In this document: positions 1-12,326 of the stretch, piece after piece
Position numbering within the stretch: the stretch's first letter is position 1
Layout of the letters: the number at the start of each line of letters is the position of its first letter
From: Polytrichum commune
Lineage: Eukaryota; Streptophyta; Polytrichopsida; Polytrichales; Polytrichaceae
Assembly (NCBI GenBank): GCA_950295325.1
Contig: OX485803.1
Coordinates: 62,881,554-62,945,553 of the forward strand
Reading direction: 5' to 3'
Length of the DNA stretch: 64,000 nt
The notes under the pieces: model-generated
Told to the model about the DNA's origin: nothing
Database searches by the model: none
The model's input: the letters and a program-made list of their open reading frames with translations, nothing else
Translations under genes and position numbers: made by a program

Positions 1-2
1 AC

Positions 3-1907
3 CCACCAGCACCACACCCAACGCCAGCTGGGAGTCCTCCGCCCCTTCAATTGACTGCCACCCCCGTCAACTCGCACGATGCGATAAGGGCTGCCATACG
101 CGAGGACGAAGATTTACGAACGCGCGTTCGTGAATCTTCAGGTCCGGCAGTCCTAACCCCTCCCCTTCCAAGGGTAGGACTGGCCTCAGTCACTGCCACC
201 GCCTCTTTGACAGTCGTCCCGAGGGTAGTGCATAGGCAGGGCGATGAATCTGCGCAACACACTGACATGGTCATTGTGGAGGAAACGCAGGGGAACCCCA
301 ATGACGCGGCAGCTGTCCAAGGAATGGACGTTGAGAGCCCTGACCTGGGACGACATCCATCCGCGGAGATGGAGGATGTCCTCATGGACACTCTCGACCT
401 GGGCGGAGACGACGACGCGGACCACATTGTGCAGACCCAGGCGTCACAGTCCGAGCGTGCCACAGACGCCATGGAGACAGAGGCGGCTGGCCCAATGGGG
501 ATTACGAACGCGCGTTCGTTAATCAAAGAGGAGGGAACTGCTCAGTCCAGCGCCGCTGCCCCTCCCCCCGATGACGAGGTAACTCTCCTCTGAGAATACC
601 ACTCATTTGACAAACGCGCGTTCGTAACCACTAACCCATGCGCGTTGTGTTCTTGGCGGTTCCTGTCCATCAGCATCACGAGGCGTGCGAGGACCCTTCT
701 CTACGTGGACCCTTAGCCCGATAAATTTTGTAGAACACGGCATGTATTTGCCATAGGAAACTGTGAAAAATTATCACGTGAAACAATTGTAAATATTCAC
801 CGAATTCATATATGAGCAGATGATCTTTGCGTCGCATCTCCCAAACTTATTGTATCGTATCGCATCTTGTATTATGTATGTTCATGCGCATCATTACACT
901 TTCACGCCCACTTTCACCCTCCTTCACGAACGAGCGTTCGTACATGTGCTTCTATCCGCGCTCACGAACGAGCGTTCGTAAATGATGCGCCACCCCAGCA
1001 TTCATTCACGAACGCTCGTTCGCAAGTCTGCACTTGACCACATTCTCCTTGCACTATTTTCCTCGCATAATCGTCTTTTCCTCAATGCAATGTTGTTTAT
1101 TGGATCATAGAATTAAACTAGTTGAGTTGTTAATCACAGAATCCCCCGGAGATAGGTCGGAAACCCTCGACCAGTGGACGTCTTACCCGAAACAAACCGT
1201 TCGTCGTGTTCGACCTGAACGGGGTGTTGTGTCACACCGAACACATCCCCGGGGTCCCCACGCGTCCCTTCCGTCACCCCGACGAAAGGGACTACAACGG
1301 AGAGCTCGACACTCTCATTAACCGCAAGGCTATCCGCGGCCGTCCCGGCCTGCGTGACTTCCTTCGAGAGGTGCTCGATGTAGCTCACGTCATTGTGTGG
1401 AGCTCCATGGTCATGGAGAACACAGAGCCAATCGTCGACTTCCTCTTCCGCGATCTTCCGAGCCCTTGCCTCATCCTCGGCCAAGAGGATTGTGATGAAT
1501 TGCTCGACGAAAAGGGTCTGCCGGTTCCAAAGTTCGGCGGTTGTGGTGGAGGACAACAATTCCTCAAGGTCCTGAGGTCAAGACTGTGGCGGGGCATCCC
1601 CCGGTTTCAGGGGGTACCCCACGGGTGGTGGCCGACCCCCGAGAACACCGTCCTCGTCGACGACAGCCCCACCAAAAGCGTCTTGAACGCCCCGGGGAAC
1701 GTCATCTTCCCCGCCACTTGGACCGGCGATAGGAACGACACGTTTTTGGTCGATACGCTAGCGCCTTACCTTAGAAGGCTTGTTGTCCACGCCGGTAGCA
1801 TACCATTTTTTGTTAGGTCCAACCCCATAGGCAATGTGGGTTTAAGCCCCCGTGATAATGTATTCAAGAGCATCATGAGGCTCGCCAAACTCAATAAATT
1901 GATTTGA
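3..1907 (+). CDS. FCP/NLI-type HAD phosphatase-like protein, 5'-partial, two exons visible
   Basis: The reading frame is open from the left window edge and ends in GAG at 576-578, directly before a GTAACT donor. An acceptor (ATCACAG) ends at 1139, and the frame resumes in phase at 1140 and runs to TGA at 1905-1907. Exon 1 encodes a long Ala/Pro/acidic, probably disordered region. Exon 2 encodes a HAD-fold domain: motif I FVVFDLNGVL (about 1200-1229), a VIVWSSM segment (motif II-like) and a VDDSP segment (motif III-like, about 1657-1671). FCP1/SCP enzymes use DLDxTL to dephosphorylate proteins such as the RNA polymerase II tail. Here the second Asp is Asn and the Thr is Val, so catalysis is doubtful, although plants have many relatives with DLNG. 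The 5' end lies outside the window. The 3' end could be spliced further, because proline-rich open sequence follows. The domain call is fairly sure; the function is not. Confidence 0.75.
116..1023. repeat. Six copies of a 16-bp palindrome ACGAACG(N2)CGTTCGT
   Basis: Near-identical palindromes lie at 116-131, 504-519, 610-625 (one mismatch), 926-941, 964-979 and 1008-1022 (last bases changed). A half-site lies at 2273-2284. The central two bases are CG, AG or CT. Several copies extend the symmetry outward with ATT/AAT flanks. Two lie in exon 1 of the HAD-like gene, where they are translated in different frames, and four lie in its intron. I saw none elsewhere in the window. They could be binding sites for a dimeric protein or a very small mobile palindrome. 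Confidence 0.85.
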
Positions 1908-1989
1908 AATTCCTCCATGTCTTTGCTTTGTTTCATGTGGTTCACATTTACTAATGCTTGCTTCATTTTTGGATGTCTTTTGTTGTTGT

Positions 1990-2990
1990 GATTGTTGTTG
2001 TGTTTATTCTTGACCATAGCCTGCCCCCATATGCGACGCCCCTGTGGTCGACGTCCCTTCCCGTCCCCTCTCGCCCCCTGCCTCCCCTTCCCGCGACGTC
2101 ACGGACTTCCAAATGCCATCCCTCTACCAGTTCTCGGCGGTCGACGCGGCCTCGGCCGTGGATTACTCCCGCGACGTCGGCATCGACGACGGCGTCGTCA
2201 ACAGCCCGCCCCCCCGCACTAGTTGCCCGCGCCTACGCCCCATCGCCCTCCCCCCTCTCCAAGGAGAAACGGACGCTCGTTCGTTTGGGGCACCTCTCGC
2301 CCTCTAAGGACGACGGCGTCGCTCATCGCGGGCCGAGCCGGCGTCTCTGCATGGAAGGCCCCCGTTGCCACACCTCCCCCGCCGACTCCGTTCCTCCCCC
2401 CACAACGTCCTCCGCCATCGTGAGCCCTCCACGCCTCGACTCCCTCCCCGCCACTCACCAATACAATAGTTCCATCGGCTCCGGATGCTCCCGTCGACGC
2501 CCCCCTCGTTCCCACCGTTCCCCGCATGGACGTCCCCAAAGCCAAGGTGCCCTCCTCAACCCTAAACCCCTTTCCCGCTTTTGCTTCCCTTGTCTTCCGT
2601 TTGCGTGCCGTTCTCTTTACGAGCGCCCATCCCAAACCACCCTCATTATTCTCCCCACTCCATTCCTATTCTTATCTTCCTATGACATTGTTTCGCAGGT
2701 GGCTACCCGCTCGCTTGGTGCCCGGCCCTCCTCCACGTCCTCCTTGGATAGGCACGCCCTCAAGGCCGCATCTTCCGAGTCCGATCGTTGTCTGGCCCTC
2801 CGGAGAAGCGCAAGACGTTCCCTTTCGCAAACGCCCTCGCATTCTACTTATAATACCACCTCGTACAATTCGGGAGCGCGTCCTGAAACATGCAAGAACG
2901 ACACATATTCCTATCCAGGCAACACACAAGGATACAGTCGTGGGCCTGAGATTTTTAGAGCCATGGAGGCCGCCAAAAAAAAGGACTTAG
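1990..2990 (+). other. Proline-rich open sequence, possible further exons
   Basis: After the HAD-like stop there is a GC-rich stretch with several overlapping long frames. The most protein-like pieces are 2041-2307 (a mixed acidic segment after a plausible ACCATAG acceptor near 2020) and 2526-2990. A good acceptor, TTTCGCAG, ends at 2698. These could be extra 3' exons of the HAD-like gene or a separate Pro-rich gene. No domain is recognisable and the frames compete, so I give no exon structure. Confidence 0.3.
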
Positions 2991-3059
2991 CCGCAAAAAA
3001 AAAAATAGTGGGTCGGACTAGTGTGACTAGAAGCGTACTAGTGGGACGGACTCCCTAAA

Positions 3060-4010
3060 TGGGCTTAGGTGTAGAACATATTTAAGTGCTTACTTTCTAT
3101 GCTATTCCAAGTTACTCAAGACATTGATGGTATTTCCATTATAATTGTATTTCAATCCCAATTAATTCATTCAACTTCCATTCATTCTTCGCATCTTCCC
3201 TTCCATTCATAACGAGTTGTCATTTCATACGCAACTATTTTCATGTATGCCTCACATTTTTGTTCACTTCCATGCCTTTATGTATAATAATAGTAGCATA
3301 CCATTATACATATGGGATTTTTAGTCGTCATTATTGGTCCAATTTTGAAATGTGCATCCTTATATAGTCTCATAATCAACAAAAAGTCTCCAAATACCGA
3401 ATATAGTGTTATGTAGGACTTGGGGTATAATTAGAAAAATAAATAAAAATTTCTTTGTATTGAAATAAAATGTTCAATTTTTTAAATACTAAATTGTAAT
3501 AATCATGTGAATCCAATATACATTTTGCAATAGAACATGTATAATTATACAATACTACAAACCACCTTTGACAAGAATGTTGCGTTATTTTTTCATGTGT
3601 AAGTATGGCCTAACAACATCGTCTTCTAGCGTGTTTTATTTTACTCAAAGTGCGTGGTTTTTCCTTATTTGTAACAATTTTCACTGTCCATTCCGAGCCC
3701 TTCTGCATCCTAGTTTTCAGGATATAGATCAAGGCATCACTTATATCCTATCGTTATTTGATCGCATCAGCTCTTCTGTAATTAAATACACAGCCCTGCA
3801 AAATGAAAGACACAATATATGAGTCAGGAAAATCAAATGGTTGCGCATAATATGAACAAAAATATATTTTTTATGGCACCTAAATTAATTACTATTTATA
3901 CGCAATTATTCGATAGATAAGTTCGCAACTAACCTCACCTAGAGTATGGGGTTTATATTTTAAGATCTTTATGAACTCCATTATGTTCTTTACAACGTAA
4001 TATCCACAAG
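3060..4010. other. AT-rich gene-free stretch
   Basis: I see no coding region, RNA gene or clear repeat here. The sequence is strongly AT-rich with short homopolymers, and the only open frames are short with unlikely composition. Confidence 0.5.
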
Positions 4011-4015
4011 TCCAA

Positions 4016-6046
4016 CTAGAATTTTATTGTAGCACATCTTGTTGTATGAAACACTCGGTGATAGTGTTTTCTGCTATACAACCCATTGCTTTGCATCTTT
4101 GCTAATCGTATGCGAATGGTTGAATCATAATATAGTTCAACACTTCTCTTAGAATTGAAATGAAAAAATCTATGATATTCTATAATGTATCTAGGCTCCA
4201 ATATTTCTCACAAGTGAAGGGCACTATGAAAGTTGTTATATCCAACTCCAGCAAAGTTGGGTATTTATTTTAGACGAATTCTATAAATAATTCTAAAGTT
4301 TTATCCGGATGCAAATTATTCACAAATTATGATAGAATAAGAACAAGATATAAACTGCAAACATGACATTTCACATCCTAAAACTATATATTCAATCACG
4401 TTTTTATTCATTCCATCATGTAGTTGGACTTCTTTCTGTATCTTTTTGTTAATGGTTTCATGTCATCTTTCCAATCTAGTGTATAAAATTCACTTTCATA
4501 TGCAAACTCAAATGAAGGAGACATTATCCCACCTACCTCGGTCACAATCATATTTACTAATTTTTCCAACACGTAAAACACAAATGTACATTGATTGATT
4601 ATTAAAAATAAGAAGGCCAAATATAATCATATAATTTTTTAATAACAATGAATATCAATGCATATCAATGAATATCACTGAATGACAACTCATAGAATTT
4701 TTACCTTCCATCACACTTGTGAGTTGTCCTAGAGAAGACATTGTCGTGAATGTTATCCACAAACATTGGAGTCGATGAGACCTTATTCGTCTTGGACTTT
4801 TTAACATGTTCTTCAGTCACCTCTGAAATAACAGATCCAGTGGGTGTTAGTGGGAGGGATCTTTTGTGCCCGTCCTTCAAACCGCAATTCTCTTTGTCAT
4901 CCCTAATGTCCTTCACATTAACGCTTTCAGAAGAGAACAAAGAGTTGTCACTACCAACATTGGGGATTGGTGGTAACTCCAGCTTGTAGGTGACTGAAAC
5001 TGCCGGAGGCACAATAATGAATGTAAAAGCTGGTGTTCTTTGAAACCAAGGTCCTTCGTTCAACGCCTTATGTAAATCCGTTGATGTATAAGGATTCTTT
5101 GAGTGTATTATGAAAAGTAGCCCATCAGAGGAAAGAGGCGCCTGTGATGAAAGTATCTTCACTGGCATAGCTTGAAGGTTTTTTTAGAATTGCGTTAACG
5201 GCAAGTCTTGTGTGCTAATATTGTTTAGCATGTCCATATACCTTTGCGAAGGTAGCGGGATGTCCTCAAGCCCTTCAAATCTTATGGCGTCTTATACTTC
5301 AGCCACAAATCAATTTGGAATGTGTTCACCAACAGCCTGGTTTGGTTTCATAAATTCATTTAATAAAATCCTAGTAACTGGTATGTCCTCCACAATATCA
5401 TCTATACGCTCTTCCAACCCTAGACCACTATAAAGTAGACCTAGCTTCGTGCGTCGTAACAACACTAGAACATCAACCACCTCACCTTGCCGCAGTTGCA
5501 CACATTGATTTTTACTGTGGAGGTCGCCAACTACAACTGATCCAATGTCCATGTCTTTGCGAATGACTATTGCATAATATAAAACCTGGAGAACAAAACA
5601 ATAACACACGTAAATGACAATTGAATCACATCTAAATGACAACCATGTTATGCAATTAAAGATGTTGGACAATGACATACCTCCTCACATTTGGCCCTTT
5701 GTTGCTTGGCAACATTGTTGGCAAACCACATATCTTTGAACTCGGAAGGTCGCTGCATTCTAACAATGTCAATGACGGCTCTATGTGTTATTCTTCTAAT
5801 GAAGGCTATAATCCTATCCACAACTCTAACCTGATGTTCTGGATCGTAACCAAGCAACGTTACAGTGTCCGAATGGAGATCGCTATAGTTATCCGCCACT
5901 GCGTGAATGTCTGGAAACAAAGCCCATCCCGTTGTAGCCAAACTATGCACAACATTCGTCAATGTCACGGATTTTTTGTTATCTCTTGCAAAGTCGTGAA
6001 TATATTGCAAGGTTAGACCCATGGTTGGATGAGAAAGAGGATGCAT
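4016..6046 (-). pseudogene. Decayed multi-exon gene of unknown family
   Basis: Read on the minus strand, an open block from 6046 ends in ...AKCEE at a GTATGT donor near 5680. A TTCTCCAG acceptor near 5589 continues in phase as VLYYAIVIRKDMDIG... to 5310. The same frame then reads on as protein-like sequence through a TGA and two TAA codons (about 5310-5185) into the block 5168-4704, which ends at a GTAAAA donor. Further protein-like blocks lie at 4570-4408 and 4198-4016. Matching splice phases support a real ancestral gene, and the in-frame stops show decay. I recognise no family: there are no metal-binding clusters or catalytic signatures, only a Ser/Lys-rich tail. It may be cargo of an old transposon. 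Confidence 0.5.
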
Positions 6047-6179
6047 GTGATCATGTAATGTCCTAATTAAGCAAAAAAACTCTCACAATATGGGGACACT
6101 CAAGTTCAAGGGAGAGATGCTCAATATTGGCATTTTTTTTAACGTTTTAATTTTTTCCTATTTCTACCAATTCCTCATG

Positions 6180-6845
6180 CATGTGCGTCCAAAGAGATTT
6201 GCGGAAATGTGGCAGGGGCCATTTTTTGAGGATGCGGTAAAGTGGGAAGCCGCAATACAAAAGGAGTACAACTTGCTCATGGCCAACGGTACGTGAGCAT
6301 TGACCAACTTTCCTAAAGATCACAAGAGTGTAAAATGCAAATGGATGGTCCACACCAAGAGGGATGCATCGGGTGAAATTGTTAGGTATAAGGTGCAGAT
6401 AGTAGTAAAGGGATATTCTCAAATAGTTGGAGTGGATTTCAACGAGACCTTTGCCCCCATGGCCAAATTTATCATCATTAAATGCATTATCTTAATAAGA
6501 GCGGCCATGGAATAGGAGATCCCCCAAATGAACGTAAAGATGACATTTTTAAATGGAATATTGGAGGTGGAGATCTATATGGAGCAACCGGAGGGTTTCG
6601 TACAAGAGGGGAAAGAACACTTTGTGTGCAAATTCAATTTTTTTGTATAAGCTCAAGCAATCACCGAAGGTGTGGTACCACCGTATCGACTTGTTCTTCA
6701 TCAACAAGGATTTTTGTAGGAGCCAAGTGGATCATTCGTTGTACGTCATATAAATATTTGTTGGTTATAATCTTTTATGTGGATGATTTGATCATATTGG
6801 CAAACAATGTAACCCAATTGAGGTGGCTCAAATCAAAGCCATGCT
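6180..6845 (+). mobile_element. Ty1/Copia reverse transcriptase relic
   Basis: Pieces of the Copia RT (RVT_2) fold appear in order across frames. They include a W-xx-A...E...L start, VKCKWMVHTKRDASGEIVRYK (6331-6393), GVDFNETFAPMAK (6429-6467), QMNVKMTFLNG and YMEQPEGF (6526-6600), and the catalytic box FYVDD (6774-6788). RT copies RNA to DNA during retrotransposition. Stops at 6296 and 6513 and several frame changes make this a dead fragment. No LTRs, integrase or gag were found around it. Confidence 0.85.
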
Positions 6846-7539
6846 TTTAAATCCATGAGAAACAATCCAGTTAGAATAAGGCTACAATGGTAATCCGAAG
6901 AGGGATACGAGTTATCCCATATTGTTTGTGTGAACCAACGAAGAGAAGAAAAACAATAAAAGGCAAAGCAAAGAGAGCATGAGACCACCTCACTTCAAGC
7001 ATTGTTCATATGCCTTTGTGTATGTGTATATGCTTGTGCAATCTTATCTCTAGTCTTATTGATATCCAATATATGCAATATACAACATGGTGGTGGTGAT
7101 GATGAGGCCGTCACTCCTCCATTCCCCATTATTCTTGCCTAAAACAGAAGAAAGTTTCTTAAAAAAAAGAAGGACACACATGCGAAAGATTTCCCCCTAA
7201 AACAAACACGTGACAAAAGAAATAGGAAACGAATGTGGAAAGGTGGAGGGACTACAATTGCAAAAGATGGATATGGTGGGAGAAACTAGGGGGAGGTCAT
7301 GGGCATGGGGCCAAGGTGGCGACATGGCATGGACAAAATTATAATTTAGGATAAATTTTTCTTTAAAAGAAAACACATTTTTATTGTTTCTTAAACACTC
7401 CATTGGACAATAATGGAGGGTCGTGGGGCTTTATGAGCATGGGCATGGGGATATGGTTGCATGGGTGTATGGTGTTAAGTTCATCTGGGTTATTAATTCA
7501 TATGCAGAGGTGCAACGGGCCGGGATGGCACATGTTATA

Positions 7540-7832
7540 GCTAGTTCGTGTACATAGTATACACATGGGAGAGGTCTTTTCCCTTTTTCCCTTTAGAGTC
7601 TTATTGTGTACATTTAAAAGCCTATAATTTTTTTGAAGTAAAGGTAGATGTACAAAAGGGGCCCTTAAATTTAGATTTTTTTTGACAATAGATATGCTAG
7701 TTTCATCCAATTTATGTTTTCATCCATTGTAAATATTGCCTTAGCTTCAAAGATGGGTATTTTAGGCTCATATTATTATGAGTTAATCCTATGGATGAAA
7801 AAATGCTCATTGACTTTCTCATTGGAAAGTGA
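7540..7832. repeat. Dispersed repeat family R2, copy 1
   Basis: It shares diverged blocks with 62555-63020: AGTAAAGG...TGTACAAAA-GGGGCCC, TTCATCCAATT..TGTTTTCATCCATTG and TTGACTTTCTCA. No terminal repeats or coding region are visible. It is probably an old non-autonomous element. Confidence 0.55.
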
Positions 7833-7945
7833 GAGATATTTAGGTATTGAAGGCCTATTTATTTTATGATTCATGTTTTGTATATGAAGTGTAGGTTACT
7901 AAAACAATAAGTATAAACACATGAGTCCATTTTGTAGCCTACCAT

Positions 7946-7948
<3 letters not shown>

Positions 7949-7976
<28 letters not shown>
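7949..7976. repeat. (TA)n microsatellite
   Basis: An uninterrupted run of about 14 TA dinucleotides. Confidence 0.95.
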
Positions 7977-7978
<2 letters not shown>

Positions 7979-8269
7979 CTATAAACTTCATTTTGTGTAT
8001 CGGGGTTTAATTTCATAATGACCCACGCACGTCGTTAGGATTCCAATGAAGAGTCCACCCCAAGGGACAAATGATAAAGAAATCTCATTGAAGTTCAAGT
8101 AGACCGTATTACATTCTAAGTGGCCACTCTGAGCCTGTAGGGCACTTAGAGTTTCATTGCTTACATGATTGGGTCTTGCATTTTTAAGGCCATTCCTAAG
8201 TCATGATATTAAAGTAAGACCATATTGTGGCCAATTTCAAAGTATGTTGGGCATGTGGAATAGCAAGAG

Positions 8270-8500
8270 GTAGCATGCCTTGGGGGTCCACTCTTCATAC
8301 CACGTACAAACTAATGTGAGTGTAATATGAAGTATCAGTTGAGGCATAGTATACATGATATACATAAAGGGGGGTAATGTTTTTCTCTAGTATGCACAAG
8401 TAAAAAGACTACATTATATCATAAGGTAGAGGTAGGCGTACAAAAATGGGGTCCTAAAGTTTAGGGAATCTTTTGGACGATAGCAATGTGTTGCAAGGTC
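8270..8500. repeat. Dispersed repeat family R2, copy 2
   Basis: It starts with CTCTTCATACC...AACTAATGTGAGTGTAA, also found at 62556-62590, and goes on through the GTACAAAAA-GGGG-CC block. It is diverged and has no coding sequence. The stretch between this copy and copy 1 holds no recognisable gene. Confidence 0.55.
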
Positions 8501-8816
8501 AAGTTACTAGATGAACTATATTTTATGGAGGAATTTTTTCTTCTTCCCTGATTTATGTATTATGTCACATGTAGTAGAAACATCTACGACATTAAATCGA
8601 AAACCTCAGTATAAATACATGAATACATTATTTAGCGTACCATTAGTATGTATACCTTTGTTTTTCTCTATATTTTTCTTGCATATAGAGGGTTTTATTT
8701 CATTGTCATCCACGCGCGTCATTTAGAATTCCAATGAAGAGTAGATCATCAGGGTAGCATGCCTTTGAAGCAGTAACCACATGATCCAATGTGTAAGTCA
8801 AGTAACTGAGTCTCTA

Positions 8817-9612
8817 TTAATGTTTGGCCATGTATAACTTGTAAGTCAGAGTTGGAAGAACATGAATCCTAGGCCTTGGTATAGAACATATGATGCCTTT
8901 GTTGTTAGATATAGTATAGACTAAAAGCATTGTGTTTTCAATGGCATTGGCCAAACTTGCACATTCCTTTGGATCGTCAATATCTATTCTATTGAGTGTC
9001 ATGATTTCATCCTTGTCAGCTTCTGTGTCATTTTTCATCCATCCTGATGTGTCGTTTTACCATCATATGGACATCTTACTAGAACCCATCCGCTATCATA
9101 TTCACAACCATCAAGCCTCATTCATAGTTTGCAAATGTAAACGCATGCTCACTGCAAATTTTTTAATAAACCAAAAAATAAACACACAAATTAGATTTGA
9201 TATTATACCTCACGTTGCAATGAGTTGTGCATTAAATTTTATAAATTTTATAAAATTTGATCTAGACTTATGCACAAACTCGTTGAAAGCATAAGTGTCA
9301 TCGTTGTCTAGAATGTACACATTTTGAAATTTTTCATATGTCAATGACATTCAACTAACAATACTTCATGTCTATCCACTTCGAACTTGTGACATGGTCA
9401 TACTTGAAGTTTAAGTTCCGTCTAGTTGTAGAGAACCTATTCAAAAGCACTATGTGGATAGAGTCATTTGCCTTCTTACAAGTTTGCATAGGTTTGTTCA
9501 ACAAATCTATTTGGTTGCCTTGAGATTCCCCACCTACTTCCCGCTTTCCTTCTTTTGAATTCTTCCTAACCACCGAGTCAAACCCCTTATCCACTCTAAT
9601 AGTGATTGTCAT
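8817..9612 (-). pseudogene. Possible remnant of a multi-exon gene, unknown
   Basis: On the minus strand three protein-like blocks occur in order: 9612-9355 (basic, Lys/Glu-rich), 9320-9210 (containing DNDDTYAFNEFVHKS) and 9038-8817 (MKNDTEADKDEIMTLNRID...). Each is short and flanked by AT-rich possible introns. I recognise no domain. Codon-like texture is the only support. Confidence 0.25.
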
Positions 9613-9724
9613 TGGTACTTCCTTCTTGAGTCTTCCTGTGTCCTCTATTATTCATAGATTAATCCACACTGAGAATGAGATGCTCAACATCAACCTTTAT
9701 TACTTTCTTTTTTTGAAAAGTAGT

Positions 9725-10440
9725 AGGTTTGGCTACACGTTGAGTTCAAAAGCAGCCAAGGTGGTGAGCTTGTGATTTTTTTGTGGAGTTTAGGGTGGCT
9801 ACATTAACATGATTAAGAGGGTGTATTTGGCAAACGCACATAACCTATGTGTCAATTTGGCTGGCGGCATCTAATTATATATGAAAGAAGGTAAGGCTGC
9901 ATGTATGCTATGATAAGGTGAACAATAGCCCCACATATAAAATGTTAAGTGAATAAGTATCCCCAATTTTATATTCCACTCTAGATGTGGTGTCACACAC
10001 CACAAACTAAAGGGGAAGTTGGCTACGTATTGAAATTGAACAACCCTGTTGAATTGATAGCGCTCACAAAATAAATAATTGCATTAGCCCCTTAATCCTT
10101 CATAGGCTTCCAAAGCTCAACTAGTTTGCAAATGTATGAGGAGATCAACATGCACATATCAAAAATTTCAAGCACTTAGCAACATCTTAGGCCACCAACC
10201 CTCTAAAACATTAGTGTGCACCCAAATTGAACCAAGTTGTACACATACAAGATGATTAACATTGAAACATCATAAACTTGAAGTATCTAATGCATTTCTA
10301 CACCCCAAAAGATTGAATCGGCCTACTTAAACAACATGTTTACACCAAATGAACATCATTGCTTAATAAGAATACTCATATAATCTTACATACAAATACA
10401 GATAAGTAGGGAGGGAGGTTGACCTTTGCATGAACAAAAT
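9725..10440. repeat. Dispersed repeat family R3, uninterrupted copy
   Basis: About 700 bp here match 15075-17310 in order (for example TGTGGAGTTTAGGGTGGCTA and ATTTCAAGCACTTAGCAAC). The second copy is split by two insertions. There is no coding capacity. It serves as the empty-site reference for the elements at 15321 and 16541. Confidence 0.75.
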
Positions 10441-10449
10441 TACATCAAA

Positions 10450-12260
10450 GGGTCCAATTTTGGTTACTAATGCTATTAGTAGGTATCAATTTTGTTATTA
10501 GTAAGAATTGACATCATTTTTCCTAGTAATAATATGTTACTGAGGCTATTAGTAAAAAATTGTTGTTAGTATCCAAATGCTATTAGTAGGAATTGATAGT
10601 TGATAGTAGGGCCCAAAATAGTAATAGAAATACACAGATTAACATGGTATATTTAAAGGTGATTCCAAGTGGCGCATGAACATATATTTTAAAGTTCTAG
10701 TGTTGTTTAGTTAGTAAATCCGAAACCTTGTTAAATAAGAATATGTTTCATTATGCCTTATTATACCTTGTTATGTCTTATTTTTAAATTGAACACTCTT
10801 ATTGTAGCATATTCATACTTCATTATGAACTTAATATTATAAAATTAATTGTCGGCGCCACATTTTGTTGACGACCCTTGCTTATTATCCATATGTTGCT
10901 ACCCCAGGACATGGCACGTGTTTTATGGACTTGTGTTCTAGTAGATTCGATAGGTTGTCATGATTCATATTAATTGGAGAGCCCTATGTGATCTTGACGG
11001 AAAACAAAAATGATCACTTGGATGATGAATAAAATATTCATATGAGTTCCAAAAATCACGAGGAAAATGGCTACGACGGCCGTGATTTGGATAAGGTCTC
11101 ATCTCGTACCAATTGTGGGTTGCTTAACATCCTATAAGTAAGAAGGGGTGCAGCCTCCACAGCTCACGAAAGTGCCCATTTTAGGTCCGCTTACCTTCCT
11201 GGATTTTTTTGGGTGTGATTAGGTGGAAGATGCATTGGTTATGGTTGAGGGAGGGCGGTTGTGTGGACACCGACCAAATTCAACAGCGACCAAATGAAAT
11301 TGCGTGGCGTGGCGTCCGGTTCCGATGGCTTGGAGCAGGTGGCAAGTTATACAGTGCACATGAATTCGTGTGCAGGACATTTTGGTCTCTAAGATTAAAA
11401 CCTTGAAGTTGGGTATAATTTTGTAGCTGGAGGAATCTTGAAGTGTTGTATGCCAGGCACTTTCTTGGAGGCGGCTAATTCAGCCCCCACCTTCTTAAAT
11501 CTGCATTGGGGAAACCAAGCCTGCCTCCCCCAGTGGGTGCAGGCAAGTGGATCTGTATCAGGTAACTTGGTAAGGTTTGTTGTGAATGTTAGATCGAAAT
11601 ATCTCGGGCTTGCAGTGAGTCTGCCAGGGATTGACCAGTCACAGACTGCGCAAATTCAAATGCAACTTACACGTACTCTCTCTTACATGAGTATCCAGTC
11701 GTAGATACTTTGTACCATTTTGGTGGAATAGATTATAATATCCCAGACAACTCCACCGTAGGAGTCTGTCCAGGTCAGATTCTCAGGCGTCGTCAATTTT
11801 ATTGTGCATGCATCCTGACCACTAAGTTAGCGCACTCATCGTCGTGCCCCTTCCGACACCAGACACAACCTAGTTTATGATGTTATTGGAACAACTTCCT
11901 AGCCAAATCCTAGATCCTCATTGTTCCAAGCCTTTTAAGATGCGTTAAGTGTGAAGTGCCATAAACTGGGTGTGATGTTTTTTCTTTCAACAATATGAAG
12001 TCACTCCAAAAGGAAAATTGTGTTCGTTCCTCCAGCATGTCAGATTACACGAGTTTGTCGCTGTTCCCACCAATTAATCGTGATACTTATTCAGTGCCTC
12101 TGTCTAGCAAATTAAGCAGTTACTGTATTAGTTGAAGAAAATGTGGGTACCCACATAAAACTCAAGGTGTTTATAACGCATGCTTTCAGCCTACATGTGA
12201 TGTTACCCAGTTACTAAATTAATTATTCCATATTCCTGATAATATCATAACTTTCTTAAG
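10450..12260. other. No identifiable gene
   Basis: Short open frames at 11209-11406 and 11438-11704 lack any recognisable motif. I see no RNA gene and no repeat with a partner elsewhere in the window. Confidence 0.4.
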
Positions 12261-12326
12261 TCCTTTAAACGTATATGAAATGCCAAAGGTATAATTCTCC
12301 CTCCCTCCCTGCAGTCACTACCACAG

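Noticed and set aside
1958-3058. 366-codon ORF as a single-exon gene
   Set aside because: Two other frames in the same stretch look more protein-like and a good splice acceptor lies at 2698; the long frame is a product of GC-rich, stop-poor sequence.
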